Shown in pieces: positions 48,885 through 62,545 of a stretch of 64,000 bases of DNA. This DNA is from Albula goreensis (taxonomy: Eukaryota; Chordata; Actinopteri; Albuliformes; Albulidae). The translations under genes were made by a program, and so were the position numbers. A model generated the notes under the pieces. It ran no database searches, was not told where the DNA came from, and saw nothing but the letters and a program-made list of their open reading frames with translations. Location of the stretch: assembly GCA_022829145.1 (NCBI GenBank), contig CM040761.1, positions 3,846,768-3,910,767 on the forward strand. Direction: 5' to 3'. Numbering within the stretch: the first letter of the stretch is position 1; the number at the start of each line of letters is the position of its first letter.

Positions 48885-50124
48885 AAGATAAATTCATTTT
48901 GTTCTGGGATTGCATCATCCACAATAAGATTCTGTCAATACTTGGCCTTAACTTCCAATTAGGTACAAAAGAGTCCAAAAGAGAGAATTTAGCAATCACT
49001 AATTGAACATTTGAAGTAAAATATGAGCATGCATGCATGCATGTACTGTGGAATTAGAGAACCTGGGATCCATTCCTACACCATAGTCTGTGCCATCCAA
49101 CCCCTTCCTCCCAAAAACTGAGCAACTGCATTTCTCAAGACCCCCACTGAAAGTGGCTGAAGAATGATGTCTAATTAATTAACAGCTTCTTATGACAGCC
49201 AGCTTTGCTCTCTCTGACGCCGTCGATCTCTTATCTCAGTCAATCTCACAAAGAATCAGTGACTTACACTGCGCGATATTCGCTATCAGTCTTTGACAGA
49301 GTCAACGCTCAATAAAACGAACGCAAAACACCGCCGAGAGGCGCTTGCCGCGGTTTGCTGACAGCAAAAATGTTTCCCATAGCTGACGCTTTGTCCCCCC
49401 CTTTTTTTTGCGACTACAGTGGGCAACCGCAGAAAGGAATCCACGGGGGCCTACTTTCTGCTATTTCACACAGGACGACCAAGAAACTAACACAGTGGGG
49501 TGTGAAAGAGGCAAGGAAAAAAAAAAACATAAAAACATTCATATTGAAGCTCTTCAACGGAGACCGTGTAAAAAGGCGAGATGGATGAAATGTGAGGATG
49601 AGATGCGAAAAGCTCAAAAAACGGTGTCTGAGATAAAAAGAAGGATTTGTGAGAAACGACGAGTGCAATCCAGGTGCAGCTGAAAGCAACACGGTGAAGG
49701 GTAAAGCAAAGTGCCTTCTTTTACTTTATAAGTATTCAAATTAGTCGTTCAAAATAGAAACATTGTTATATTCATTGTTACATTGCTGTATTAATTATTC
49801 AGGTCAAATACAATGGAATTTATTCATTTTAAAACATGATCATAATTAATTTTCTGAAAATTCAATTCAGCGAGTGTGACGTCTAAATTATCCAGCAACA
49901 CAGTATGCACACAGTCAATGCACAGCCATTATCTTTTGAAAAGCATGTGCGAATTACCCCTAAACTACATCATTTTCACTCATCCTCTGCAGTCCATACT
50001 GTAAATACACACACACATAAATGTATAAACACATGATGTGTGTGCCCCTTCATGTGTCCATATTGCATCCATAACATATACCTGAAACTCAGAGAACATT
50101 TGGAGAAGGATGGGCTAAAATTTT

Positions 50125-50205
50125 TACTTTTTTTTAAAATTTTATTTATTTTTTTTTTTTTTTTACAAAAAAAAAATTTTACATTTTTTTGTTGTTGTAA
50201 AATTT
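50125..50205. repeat. T/A homopolymer-rich, partly palindromic patch
   Basis: Long T runs are followed by an A run, then ttttacatttttttgttgttgtaaaattt. The flanks aaaattttta and taaaatttc can pair. This is likely replication slippage on an old poly-T/poly-A tail. Confidence 0.8.
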
Positions 50206-52764
50206 CAAATGACATATTTCCTATTGTTCAATCTTACAGGAGGTGCCTCATGAAGGCCACAGAACACTCAAAAATAAGAATAACTAGGAAATATGGACAA
50301 ACACAGGGATTAAACCAGTCTTATAGAATTGATTTCTCTGAGGTTGTTAAAACCAGCAACAAACGCTTGTTGCTGCTGAAAATTTAAAGACATTTGACTC
50401 ATCTCCCAAGAGGAGTAGACCTAGACACATCAATATTTCACTGGGTAAGAAGTCAGACATGTCCTAGACTACATTTTCCAAAATTGAGTTTGTGAACAAT
50501 TCCAAAACACATTGCCACAATCACCCAGTGAATAATTCTGTTCAATCACTGAAGTTTCATCTGGTTACTTGAGTCAGGTAAAAGCTATGAGTCATCTTAG
50601 AGTTTAGCGAATAATTTGCCAATTTGGGGGATGATAATGAAAATGTATTGCTTCAAACTATATACCAGTTCAACCCAATTTTCCAGAGACCTATAAGCCA
50701 TAAAGACAAGACACGAGGCTTTAAATTGAAGTGAAACTAGTCAAGTGATCAATCTAGACTCATTCTATGCCGGGGAAATCCATTGTTGGAGAGTTGTATG
50801 AAGCCTAACCTATAAATAAAACAATTTGCCCAAGAGAAATATGGACCCTTCAGATCCAAGCTCTTAACCACACTCAAACTCTGACTCACTGTCATAATTA
50901 CTAAAAAAGTTCTACAGTTTTAGCAAGAGTGAGCTGCCTCCAGTTGAACTGACATTGCTATGGTTTACTGTTGTACTGGACTAACACCAGCTACTTTAAC
51001 TACTAACTGTTTAGCAGAATGGCTCTAAGCCAGGAGTGAGCCATTTACAGCACTGAAATGATTAGTTCGTAGCAATGAGTACGTCATTAGTGTCACATAA
51101 CATCTCATTTGGCAGTAAGACAATGGTTTTTATGTTAATAACTTTTATTTGCTTTGTTGTCCGCTTCTTTCAAATACTGGTAACAATCCATCGATCCTGA
51201 TTTTTGCATACAGCGTAATGGGTGTCCATTAGACGTGTAAAATGCTAAAAGTGGTTATGCTAATACTGAGTAAAAGTGTTAATGCTAGGGCCTACGGTGA
51301 GGTAATTCTAGCCAGAGATACAGCCATTTTATTTCTATTTGTATCCATTTCTTTGTTTTCCATTCACTCAGGGCAGGCATTCTGGAAGCCACTAGAAAAG
51401 TACAAACACATCCGGCCGCCCTCATAGCTTTTATCTAGTGTAGATAAACTGCTCTACAGAACAGTAACACAGATTAGTAAAATACCAATTTCAAACACTC
51501 TCATTGCAGACAATTTTCTGCAACCTTTCCAATACATTGTTTGTTCACTGTCAACATAATCTTAAACCTAGAAGTGTGTATTGGCTCTGTCTGTGTCCTT
51601 GACTTTCTGAATGGTGGAATGTAATACTTTTCAACAATCTTTTGAATTGAGAAATGGTGCCGCAAAACCTTTATCATTCATTTGTGCTAAATGGACAAGC
51701 TAAAGAGAATTCAATAAAGACTAGATGCAACCGATTCACAATTCTGAGCATGTTCACTTCATCGACGTTGTAATCAAAACGATAGGATCATGCTCCATGA
51801 TGTCACAGCCAAGCATGGTCACGTCTGTGTAATTTATGCATCAAATGGTCAACAATAATTGGCTGATTCATAAGGAGGAACTGAAATGCAAAATGTAAAT
51901 GTGTAGACAGTAGGTTCTACTGTATTGATCACCAAATGAGCTCGACTAGGAATGTCACACTCCGCACGAACCACTTTTAATTAAAAAGACCAAAACTAAA
52001 ACTTAAATTTCAGAAAAAGCCACCACTAATGTTGGTATGGGGCATACTCTCGACTGTTTGCTATTCCAAAAAGTTTCTATAAACAACATCAGTTGCTTAA
52101 AAAATATATATAAACAAAAAAAAAACTTGGACTGAAGTATCTTGGAAAAAAATAAAAATAAAAACAATGATGTGTGGGAGAATTTGCACATCTACTATCT
52201 TTACCAGGGGTTTGAAGAACATTTCCACTACTTGCATCACTGTTTGCAATAGGCGCATTCTTCCCAGTGCTACAAAAAGAACAAAGACCAAAGAAAACCA
52301 TCTAAACCTCGTAAATGACACATATCTTCAAAGTATCACTGTATTTGTCCATATTATAATGAAGCTCTGAAGAGTAAAAGCTTCTCTGAAGAGTACTGCT
52401 CTATGAACTATTATGAATTCCCAAACTCTACATATACTTTTTAACATATACATTTTTTAGAAAAATACATTTTCATAATACAGACACTTCTGCCAGCTGA
52501 TATAGACTGCCATACCAATGTCACTCAAGGTAATGTATTCCTAGAAATATATTTTACATTTATAAAACTTTAATCGGCTACACATACTGTAATAAGTGTT
52601 GTGATAGGCATACAAATCATATTTCACCGGTTGACATCAAATTTGTGACATACATGTGTATGATGTTAGCATCATAGCGCTTATCAGTGCTTTTATCATA
52701 AACTGGATGTAATATTATGTATTATGATATTGACCTATTTGTATACTGAAATGTTTTCACAATG

Positions 52765-52850
52765 CAAGTGAACCCTCGTTAAACCGGACTAATTGGGAGA
52801 AAAGGGAGTATGATATAACCAATAGTTAGATATAACTGGGTGATAATAAC
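52765..52850. mobile_element. Possible pogo/Tigger-like MITE terminus
   Basis: The string aagtgaaccctcgttaaaccgg, then aaccaatagttagatataactggg, resembles 'aacctcgttataac'-type termini of pogo/Tigger elements. The second part is a weak inverted echo of the first. No target duplication is confirmed. Confidence 0.3.
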
Positions 52851-53170
52851 AAAAATAACACAGTAGTCCCACCTCGCCTGTGGTACCAAGCCATATTTAC
52901 TCAGAGTTCAGTCTACAACAATACTCGGACTGTGTCAGTTTAATTAAGTTTCCAAAGGATCCTTTGTGATACGCAGTGGCACCAATGTAATAGCTAGCAA
53001 TAACAACGAATATTAAAAGAAAGAGGGAAGAAAGACAGAGGTAAAGAAAAAATAGTCGATAAAAGTCACCACTAAGCAAAATCACATCTAAGGTCAGGTT
53101 CCAGTTGTGTCATGGTGATTTTAATAGCTCTGTTGACAAAGTAATATGTACATAATTAGGCAGGTGTGTG

Positions 53171-53172
<2 letters not shown>

Positions 53173-53230
<58 letters not shown>
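53173..53230. repeat. (CA)n microsatellite, about 29 units
   Basis: An uninterrupted AC run of about 58 bases. Confidence 0.96.
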
Positions 53231-53232
<2 letters not shown>

Positions 53233-55083
53233 TCATATACAGAGGCACATTGTACTTTTGGTCAAAGATTGTCAGTTTCATATCTTCCTGCTGGAACTTT
53301 CTATATCAGGAGATATAAACAACAACATCATCTGTCAAAACATTTACCTGAAACAGATCGCTACAGTAATGTAAACCCCAAACAGTATGAGTTACTCAAA
53401 GTGAGCTTCCTCTTACTGTGACCTCTACCTTTGGCTTCTGTTGTACATTTCGGGTGATGTGAAGGCATAAAAATGAGCCAAATAAATCTGTCATAAACCA
53501 GTCTTGCTTCTATACAGCTGTGCGGTATCTTTTATAGCAAATAAAGCGAAAACAAACTTTGTTCAACTTTCTGTGTTTGTCATTTCCTTTATAGAAAAAC
53601 TTGCTTATAAGTGTGACTAAGCAGAGAGGATCCTTCACCGACTGATGACTGTGCACAATGACACTTGTAAGTTCTGCACGCCATGAAAATTCATTTATAG
53701 ATGACAGCATAACAGTGTCAAAACAGAGCTCAAATCCATGTTTGGAGCTGACTGTTGGTAAAACCGTCAGCCTGTGATTAAAATGCTAATAATAATGTTA
53801 TTATTAATTATGAAATAATAATAAAAACCCATGGTCATACACAAAAGTTGCCCTGCACAGAGAACCTATTTTGCCAATGTATTTAAAAATAAGTTTTTTT
53901 TTTTGTCTTCAACATTGTTACATTTGTCCCTTGGTGCAGTAGGATGGCAAGCTATGCAGTTCTGTACTACTCGAGACATAAATGACAGTCTGATTAGCTT
54001 ATTGTGTGGTCAAACACAAGTCATTAAAATATTCAACCTAAAACCACTGTATTCAACCTAAAATACCACTCAACGCCCTTTCACCATGAGCCATGATTGA
54101 TAAAATATGACCTGACGACATTAGCATAAGGCTCACAGAACGAATCTCATCACCTCCGAACCAACACGACCTCCATGGTTTTATTTTTCCTTTGAACCCC
54201 TGCGTGCACCTTTAAAAACCAGTCAATAACTCTCTTTTACACAACCTCATATAACGGATGGATTAGCAACAGGCCCATCTAATTCAAAATCCGTCATCCC
54301 CTAATCAACTTTATGACCTAATCAAAATCAGATGACATAACTTGTATGGAGGAGCAAGATGGGAGCCAGGCAATCACACTGCGGCTTTCAGGCTGAGACA
54401 CACGGTCCTCTTAAATCATGTCTTTACTGTCATCTGTGACTAAATATATGTTTGTGTAATACAGTAATAAAGATGTCTTTGCTGGAAGGGTTTTTTATCA
54501 GCTTACGCTGTCTTGGGACTTTATAAGCCCCAACTGAACCTCTTGAAATCAGAAATGAGTTAAGTCCATTCACATCAATAAATAACAGGTTAGTAGTAAG
54601 GTATCGTACTTCAGAATTAGTACTGAAAGACAGACGGTCTGATTTTCAGTCGTGCAGCACATAAGAACTGCCGTGAGCGTTAGTCTTTCTGTGGTTTATT
54701 TCGGCCAAGACCTTTAAAGCAGAGATGCTCACAATGGTAGCATGAAAGCAAACAGGCTGACCTATGATGACGCATTTAAGAGCAACCGTATCACAAGTCG
54801 AATGACATCACCGGCTCTGGTGTGCGGTAACCTGGCAACAGGTGGGGCAAAGACCTTACCTTAAAACTGATCTTTGGTCTAAACCTATTTGGATTCCTTT
54901 TGCTCGATTAACTGGTGTGTCAGTCATTAGAATGAAGTACTGGCATTTAACCCCAGGCATTCTTCAGCCTTCATGAACGTCATACAGAAATGACTCTGGC
55001 TTTTAGACTATAATTTTCTAAGACTGTAATTTCATCTGATGTGTCTATAGATTTTGGTCTGTGAAGCCACTGTATTAGTCATA
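53231..55083. other. Intronic sequence
   Basis: No supported gene. AT-rich and unique, with a T run near 53894-53904. Confidence 0.55.
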
Positions 55084-55105
55084 AAAAAAAAAAAAAAAAA
55101 AAAAA
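55084..55105 (+). repeat. Poly-A tract abutting a MITE
   Basis: About 22 A residues end two bases before the left terminus of the element at 55107. Confidence 0.9.
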
Positions 55106-55106
55106 G

Positions 55107-55379
55107 TACAGTTGACCCTCCCACATGGAACAACCATGTAAACAGTTTGTGTATATTTATGGTATTAAATGATAAAACACATTATACATATATATTATGC
55201 ATTTATGACTTACTAAACTTTGTTTTGTTTACTTTTTGTCTGCTTCGCGCATTGTCTGCTGTGCTACGCAGTTTCCCGCCTCAAAGCTCCCAAAAAGTTC
55301 CCAGCTAATTGTTTGTTGCCGACCCAAGAAAAATCGAAGCCGTGATGTGGAAAGCCACATCGTGGGAGGGTCAACTGTA
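55107..55379. mobile_element. TA-flanked MITE with 18-bp perfect terminal inverted repeats (Tigger-like)
   Basis: The left end tacagttgaccctcccac (55107-55124) is the exact reverse complement of the right end gtgggagggtcaactgta (55362-55379). The outermost TA on both sides fits a TA target duplication, the signature of the Tc1/mariner superfamily. The CAGTTGACCCT terminus is Tigger/pogo-like. The interior (about 235 bp) has no transposase, so it is nonautonomous. A subterminal hairpin (gatgtggaaagccacatc) lies just inside the right end. It is about 273 bp and seemingly complete. Confidence 0.85.
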
Positions 55380-58300
55380 TAATTATTTTCATTTGAAATA
55401 ATGGAGGAAATCATACATTTTGAAGCGCACAAAGAAAATATTGGAGGCTGGCAAATAAACTGCGGCGTTTCAACATTCACAGATCGCAATACATATTCAC
55501 AGCAAATACTCCCAGAATTTGCCCCAAATCTGTCATTCGGTTGACGGGTTGATCGGTAATCAATAGAGGTACACGCAAAGCAGGTAAGAATGATGATCGA
55601 TTTAAAGGTTTTCGCTCCACCTGTTGCCAGGTTACCACACGACACCATTCATCAGGCTAAGGCAAGGAAAGAGTTAATACACAGAACGACAGGCCCTTTT
55701 CTATTTAAAATATGGACGCCCCTTCAATTGATTCACTCTGGGTTGAGGATATTGTATTTACGAAAACACACAGCCTTTCGATTTTCCTCCATGTGTTTCC
55801 ACCAATAAATACCTTTTTGGCTTCTAATTGTTATTGTCCTGTTTACCATTTTCTTTTCTTCCATATAACTCTTTACGGCATCATTTATTATGCAGCTAAT
55901 TTTTAACATTGTGCTCTTTTTAGCCATAAAGTGCTGGTTCCAGGGCCAAAGCAATGTAAATGTGGTCCGCAAATGTTAGCGCTAGTGCCTTTGTTGATGG
56001 CTTTTCATGCCATAATCACCTCTCATCTGATGTCTAGCGTGTGAATCAGACATAAAATTGTTCATGCGCGCTGACTCAAAGCTTACTTGCAGTCGCACAC
56101 AGGCAAAAACGAACTGCTCATAAATATTGTTTTTTGCATACAGCTTTACTTAGCTTCGCTCAGAAATGCCACATTCCTACCATCTGAGTGTGAACGACTT
56201 CATGTCACCCTGTGGTCATTAGCCATGACTGCTATGGAAAACAAATAGATGTTTCTCACAGCATTTGCTTGTTCCCATGACAGCCGATCCCCCCCGAAAG
56301 ACATGTTGGTGGTCAGGTGATAATAATAAATGTTAGCGTGTGGAATCCAGTAAAACCCCTTTACTAACAATCCTTAAAAAATGAATTACGGAGGTGTTTT
56401 AAACATTATTTTCCATTACAGAATCTGAAACATAGGTGTATATAACAAATTGAAAGTGATTTAGCGACTTGAAATATTCATTGTTAGGCAACAGATTGTA
56501 TTTAGGATTAATACTTTAAAACTTTAATAACCTGCATATGTATCATATGTATTTCCTTTGAATGTTCCCGATTCACTTCAATGGAGTCTAATTCATGATG
56601 ATCTGAAATGAGGAATCTTTTTCCCAATGCCCTTATCGTAAAGTTTGGAGAACAGTGAAAGGAGAACATTTTAATTAACTTCTTAATCTTCAGCTACAAC
56701 GGGCGGCCAGGCTGTCTGTGGACAAGCTGATGATGTGATATGCACTGATCTCCGGAAGAGAGGGGAGGAGGAGAGATTCCCACGTGTTTGACGGTGCGCC
56801 ATTTCGGTTTGCCCTTTACAATCACCGAACAGCTTCATTCATTCCAGTTTTTCCTCAGTACCTTGCAATAATTACGCCGAATATATGAATTGTAATACAT
56901 ATTAGAATTATGTTTGTCATCCCACCTTAACAGTTTTCATTCTTGAATATTTATTCTTGTCTATGGAAAAACTAATAAATATTGTGTCAATTAACAGTGA
57001 ATGTGAATGCTAACAATTAGCCCTGCATTAAATGTGGGATGACTAGCAATGTACATGCAGGTTGCATTTTTGCTGGTACTATGGGTACAAAAGCAGAGAA
57101 GATTTTGTTGTTTTGACTATGTAGTCATTTGACACAATGCTGATGAGATAATGTCAGAATTGCACCTCCAATACAAACTGAAATGCATGGTTGGTATATT
57201 TTGTTGTCAGAACTCCTGTACCTTCGTAACAAAACCTTGTGTCAGAAACGGCAGCAAGACATTTTGTTTTGCGTTTACCCACTCTATTTTGCCAGCAGTC
57301 GGGTCCAAAAGGTTTTCAATTTATTTATGTTTTCCAAAACAGGTGACGTTTGAATATGCATTCTGGGCTCTGATACAATTTCAGCGATCTTCAAAGGGAT
57401 GGCACGTTTCGTAGCTATAAAATACAAACAGCGCAAGGTGTCTGAACACTTTGTCTATCAAAACACATTTGATCTTAAGACTTCGACATGGAGACATCTG
57501 TTTTTCATTAGGTTGTTCACGAGCTTCGGTTCTGAATTCAAATAAAAAGGTTGGGTGTTATGAAACCCTCCAGTAAAGCGAAAACAGATGTGTCGGCATG
57601 TGAAGTATAGAAATATGACCATATTCATCCTCTTTAAGAACCACCTGCGCTCGCAAATTACAGTACCCTGAGCTTTTAAAGCATGAATTTATGGCAATTT
57701 CTCTGCCCAACAACGTTATGAAGATGAAATGTTTCCTTCGAAGTGAGTACCTGAATTTGATTCATCATTGAGCTAATGCTGTCTACGCTCAGCGTTTTTA
57801 CAGCTGTTTGGGCTGGTGTTTAGCACTTACCTTGCCAAGACTGCTACAGGGCAGAGATTTATATGTGCTCTTTTTCTTTCATCCAAGACCTTTCGCCTGA
57901 GCCCAGACACAGAGTCTATCGACTTTGGAATGTTTCTACACACGGCGAAGTGAAGCCTCTTGTAGCCGATGAAAAGTATACTACAGGCAGTTCTTCCAAA
58001 ATCTAGTCCGACGGCCAAATTTTGAATCCACGACGATCGTGTTTGGTTTGATTTAGGATCTCCAAAAATCTTGGGACCATTATCTACTACAGTATATTAT
58101 GGAAGAACTCTGCTGATGTGTAAAACAGTATCCGGTTCATTTTCATGAATAGATTCGTGCTTTTTAGCAGATAATAGTTCAACTCATGAATTATTTTTTC
58201 TGATTTAAAGATCAAAGAAATCATCAATCAATGAAACTCGTTGATTGAACATGAGGGCCTTAGATTTCTTAAAGGTGAAGGCAAATATGATCAAATATAA

Positions 58301-60760
58301 GTCGAGTATAGCTCTCGCCACTTATCTATGCAACACAAACATCACAGTAGATAACTGCGCATACTTGTCTTAATACACTGAGAAATGACAGATATGAATA
58401 AAGGAAAACCGGAAAGATCACCAACATAGAAACTGCTACTAAGTAATATATTTGTACTGGTATTTTCACATAAAAATAACTTTGTACACTGCCTTAAACA
58501 TTTTTAAAAGGCTGTTAAAAAGTTATTTCAACTCATTGCAGCAAACTGAATCAATTTCATCTCAGTTCATACATACACCTGTATCTAAGTCTTATCTGTT
58601 CTTGTACATAGTATTCATTTAGAGCTAGACTAGAATATCCGTTTGCACGTTCACGATTTTTTAAAATGCAAGTTCCGTGACACGATTTGTTAAGTAAATG
58701 AGCTGCCTCAACCATCGCTTTGCACCACTTTAGTTTGTGTTTTGCACAAACTAAACATTTTAGTAAATCAAGCCTTTAGTGTGTAAATGTTAACATAGTC
58801 CAACTGACATGTTTAAGTTTCTAAGCACTCCTAGGTTACTGACCTCCTGACAGCAAATGAAATCAATGGATTACAAACCTACCATTATATGATTAGAGCC
58901 ACACAATGAAGCTTCATTTTAAGTAATGTACTGAGCAACTGTGCTGCACTACCATGTGGAGTAATTATCTGCAAGATGAGTTTAGTTGAAGAAAGACAGA
59001 AAATTAAAGGTTGAATCGCAATTTTTTCCCTTTTAAAGTGGAGCATGTTATTTGGACCACCAACTTTGTAGTCTTGTGGATCACCCCAGCCGCAATATCG
59101 TTTTGATGTGTTTTCCGGTCGGGAACTTTCCCTCAGTTGCGTGTTCGGTTTCTGTTTTTCTTTTTTTTTCCGCATCAACGAATCAACTGCAGCTTGTCTC
59201 GATTTCTTTTTTTCTCGTGTCGTGTACAAACGACCGAGCTGCCCAAACACAATTTCATGGTTAAGTACTGCTGGTGTTTATGGCCCGCTGTCGCGGCTGT
59301 GAAGTAGTGCAGATTTACAGCGAGGGAGCCGAGAGTTCATGGAGGCTGAAGCTGTCCCCATTCTCCTCTGCTAGCATCTCCCATCCTCCAGAGATTAATG
59401 CTCTCTCGGAGAGGAAAAGCACAGATTGTTCCTGTTTTACGACTTTTTTTAGCTGCTGTTTTTATATTTTATTTCTAATGTCACTTCATCTTTAGCCCAT
59501 ACAAGTCAATATACCATTAGCCCTTTTAAAAAATAAATAAATAAATACAAAAACACGATAAATAAATGATGAAATCCACACAAAAAAATGACATTCCCCA
59601 CAGCCAAAAAAGCAGCAGGCGACTTTTCCGCGGCCCTTTTGTTGAGATGGGAGCGGACAGGATGTGTTGATGTACCGTGCTCCAGGGCCAAAGTACATTT
59701 TCACCTTCTGGCCTCTGTGACAGAAGAAGCCCGAAACTCAACGGGGTGGCGGAGAGGTGTCACACTGCAGGCCACCCGTGTCACACAGGTGGCAGGGTTT
59801 CAGGGCTTCAGACAAACAGAATCAACCAAACAGCCATGGGCTTTGAACTTGTGTCGCCTGGCGTCTGAAAAGGATGCTTGGGGACAGTTGCACTCCCCCA
59901 CAGCAAGGTGAATACCCCCTCCCCAAACCCCCACAGGTATAATTATGTCCTTTTTCCACATAATTCCAAAGTGCATTTACCCACAGACAGAGCGGACAAA
60001 AACACCCCCTATCTCTGGTTCCTGACTCACTGAAACACTCTGTGGCACTGGAGAGTCTGTTTACCCACAATGCCTTTCAGCATACCACATTACCCTGGGC
60101 TTGTTCTCACATCAATGCTTGATAGCTCTCACAGCAATGTTTGATGGTCCCTAGGGAGCTTTGGCATAATCTACCGCTAAAAGAAATGCAATTTTCATTT
60201 ACTAATAAACTTCCCAAGTTTTTTTTTTAAAGGTTGGCATGGCATTTGAAGTATCCGGTACACTGAAACATAATTTACATGATTGATTAATGTCTTGTAG
60301 CTCAAACGGAGGCATCAGCAACTTGCACGTCTCAGGCACTTACATACTCATCACTTGTCACTTGAGTACTTTAACCACTGAAAATGGAGAGGATACAAAA
60401 TTTAGTGAATGTTGCATTCTCTAAACAGATTTGTTTTCCTTCATATCCATCTTATGCCCATAACATCCAAAACACTACATTAAAAGTGCATGTATCACTA
60501 TTAATGAACGCATGTTATTTACATATTATTTTTGTCAACACATTAGTAGTTGAGGTTAAGGTGACTCACATGGAAGTGCTCATACTGCATCGGTCAATGG
60601 GTGGAAGATAAAATTGATAAAATTCTGTAATAAATGGAACATGAATTTGCAGTTATATAGCTGTGACACTAAAGATGTCACACTCTGGCACATCATTTAA
60701 GGGGGGTAATTAACCAAACTTATGGCGTATGCCTTAGAGAGACGTGGGCTTTTTTTGTGC
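55380..60760. other. Intronic sequence
   Basis: No supported gene. Many short open frames exist without family support. One (57827-58018, minus strand) ends at a donor-like CTTGGCAAG|GTAAGTGC but has no identity. An ATAA-rich patch lies at 59527-59570. Confidence 0.5.
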
Positions 60761-60769
60761 CCCCCATCA

Positions 60770-61170
60770 AATGGCAGGGAGCGCGGAGCGTGTACCCACA
60801 TGCGTGCCCGCAGCACCAAGGTGGAATTTGATTAGGTCACTACCGAAACATCTGTTATGTTCCCGTAGCCTCCCCCGCACCTACAATCACTTCAGCACTT
60901 AGCGTACTCCTCATATTCATCACTTATTTCCATCGCGGGCCGTGGCGCGTGGCATATAACCGATGGACGCGTCGGGATTGCTTTGTCACGTTTGGTTCTG
61001 ATGGGGAAAATCGATGGCGGAGGCGGCATTGACAGTCCCCCCCCGGTCAAAGCGCTCACTTCGGTTTCGTTCAGGCACTGAGGAAAAGGGAAAGTGAAAA
61101 GAACTACTCCCTCCAGCCGGAAACGGGAAATCCGCCCTTCCAGCCGGGCTGCCAGAAATTTCCGAGGAGG
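60770..61170. promoter_or_regulatory. CpG-enriched patch, candidate promoter or enhancer
   Basis: CpGs are concentrated here (catcgcgggccgtggcgcgtgg, gatggacgcgtcggg, aatcgatggcggaggcggcattg, cccccccggtc). It is the densest CpG stretch in the window and is flanked by AT-rich DNA. No lrp1b first exon (ATG plus signal peptide and donor) is recognisable on the minus strand. It may be an alternative promoter, an enhancer, or GC-rich repeat DNA. Confidence 0.3.
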
Positions 61171-62380
61171 GGTTGAGAGAGGGGCACAGCGGGGGCCTTC
61201 AGTCTGAGCACTTAGCGTCAGATGAATTTAGCAGTGCTTCGCAGAACGTAGCCTGCACAGATCCAGTAAATCTATCCGTCTTTGTAATCATTACTCTTTC
61301 TAGGACTGGAGAATTCACCCCGTTTCTCAACCCAAGTTCAAAAAATCCTCCACCATTAAGAAATTTCACTGTTGAAATATTTTAAAAATTCATCACAGTT
61401 AGACATAGTCAAGGGTTCAATTCACCATTGAACCTACCATAAGTGGTTGCTTCCACTAAAATTAAAAAACTTAAACCTTTCCCCTCTGAGCTCCTCCTTC
61501 TGATACCGAGGAGCTAAGAGGTCTTAAGTATATCTGTAATTGAGAGTTTAACCAGGAACCATTCTTGTTGCCCCTCTCTGAACAGCAGGTGCTCTTTTTG
61601 GTACACTGTTTAAGACCTACTATGTTGGTCTTATTGCATACTGTAGGTGGAAATACATTATCATTTTCTTCCAGTAATTTAATCTACATATACTCAAATT
61701 GATTAAGCATGTAATTTTTTTTTATTTTCCGCATATTTAACATTTTTACTCCCCCATATTTATTTCTTCTTTTTGTTATGTTATATAATTATTAATAATA
61801 GTAACAATTATTTAACTCTTCCTGTATCATAGCTGCATATTGTAAAAGTCTGTCATGTGAAGTATGGTATTTCATAAGAACTTCTAATTCCATAAAACTG
61901 TGAGCCTTAATTAAATCAAAATTTCTTTAATCCTGATTCTAATTAAGTTCAGATTTGTGGGTTTGCAGTTTGGTGTCACTTGCAAATTATGCTTTGATAA
62001 AACCAGACCATGTGTCTCTTTCAGTTTTCAAATGTATCTGTAAACATTTTTTAAAGCATTCTTTTAAACCTAATTTACCAGAAAACACTGCGTCATCCTG
62101 GCCACTGTGATGTTATATTTGTGAATATCATCCAGCCGTTTGACCAAACGTTTTCCAACCCAAACTGTTTCGTTTCTAAATATCAAGCTACTCTTGCTTC
62201 AAGTAGTAGCGCAGAGAGCCATGTTTGCTTACATTTTCGGACCGTTACTGTGTTATGGGTACATTCATGTTTTGCTTATGCTTATTAGCCATGCCACTGC
62301 GACATCACACCTGCTGTGATTGGTTGAAACTGTACGTTACAAATGTGTACTACAACATTGTCCCGGTCGTCTGTGACCAC
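61171..62380. other. Intronic sequence
   Basis: No supported gene. AT-rich and unique. Confidence 0.55.
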
Positions 62381-62381
62381 T

Positions 62382-62545
62382 AAGAACATATTATGACGAG
62401 AACAGGCCATTCGGCCCAACTGAGCTCACCATCACAATAGAAAGAGTATCCAAAACTGCATGAAGCCTGGACTTAAACACAGCAAGGGTCTCAACAACAA
62501 CAACAGGGTCTCTACCACTATAGTACTGCATTACATGACATTTTA
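62382..62545. repeat. Dispersed repeat with 'AACAGGCCATTCGGCCCAAC' motif
   Basis: The string taagaacatattatgacgag followed by aacaggccattcggcccaac is a word common at the 3' part of an old vertebrate/fish dispersed repeat (LINE-tail-like). Downstream (gagtatccaaaactgcatgaagcctggac, then aacagcaagggtctcaac) fits the same repeat. Class assignment is uncertain. Confidence 0.5.

Larger units (their letters stand above)
48885..53165. other. Intronic sequence
   Basis: No supported gene. It contains a TGCA run (49028-49042), a mild CpG-enriched patch (49200-49400), an extreme T/A-rich patch (50125-50205) and a Tigger-like fragment (52765-52850). Confidence 0.55.

Noticed and set aside
55229-55648. 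139-codon minus-strand frame
   Set aside because: It overlaps the MITE terminus and its AT-rich flank, with no family similarity.
57827-58018. Minus-strand frame ending at a good donor (AAG|GTAAGT), considered as an upstream lrp1b exon
   Set aside because: The peptide lacks a signal sequence or LDLa pattern and no start context or acceptor was convincing. It is left as a possible noncoding exon at most.
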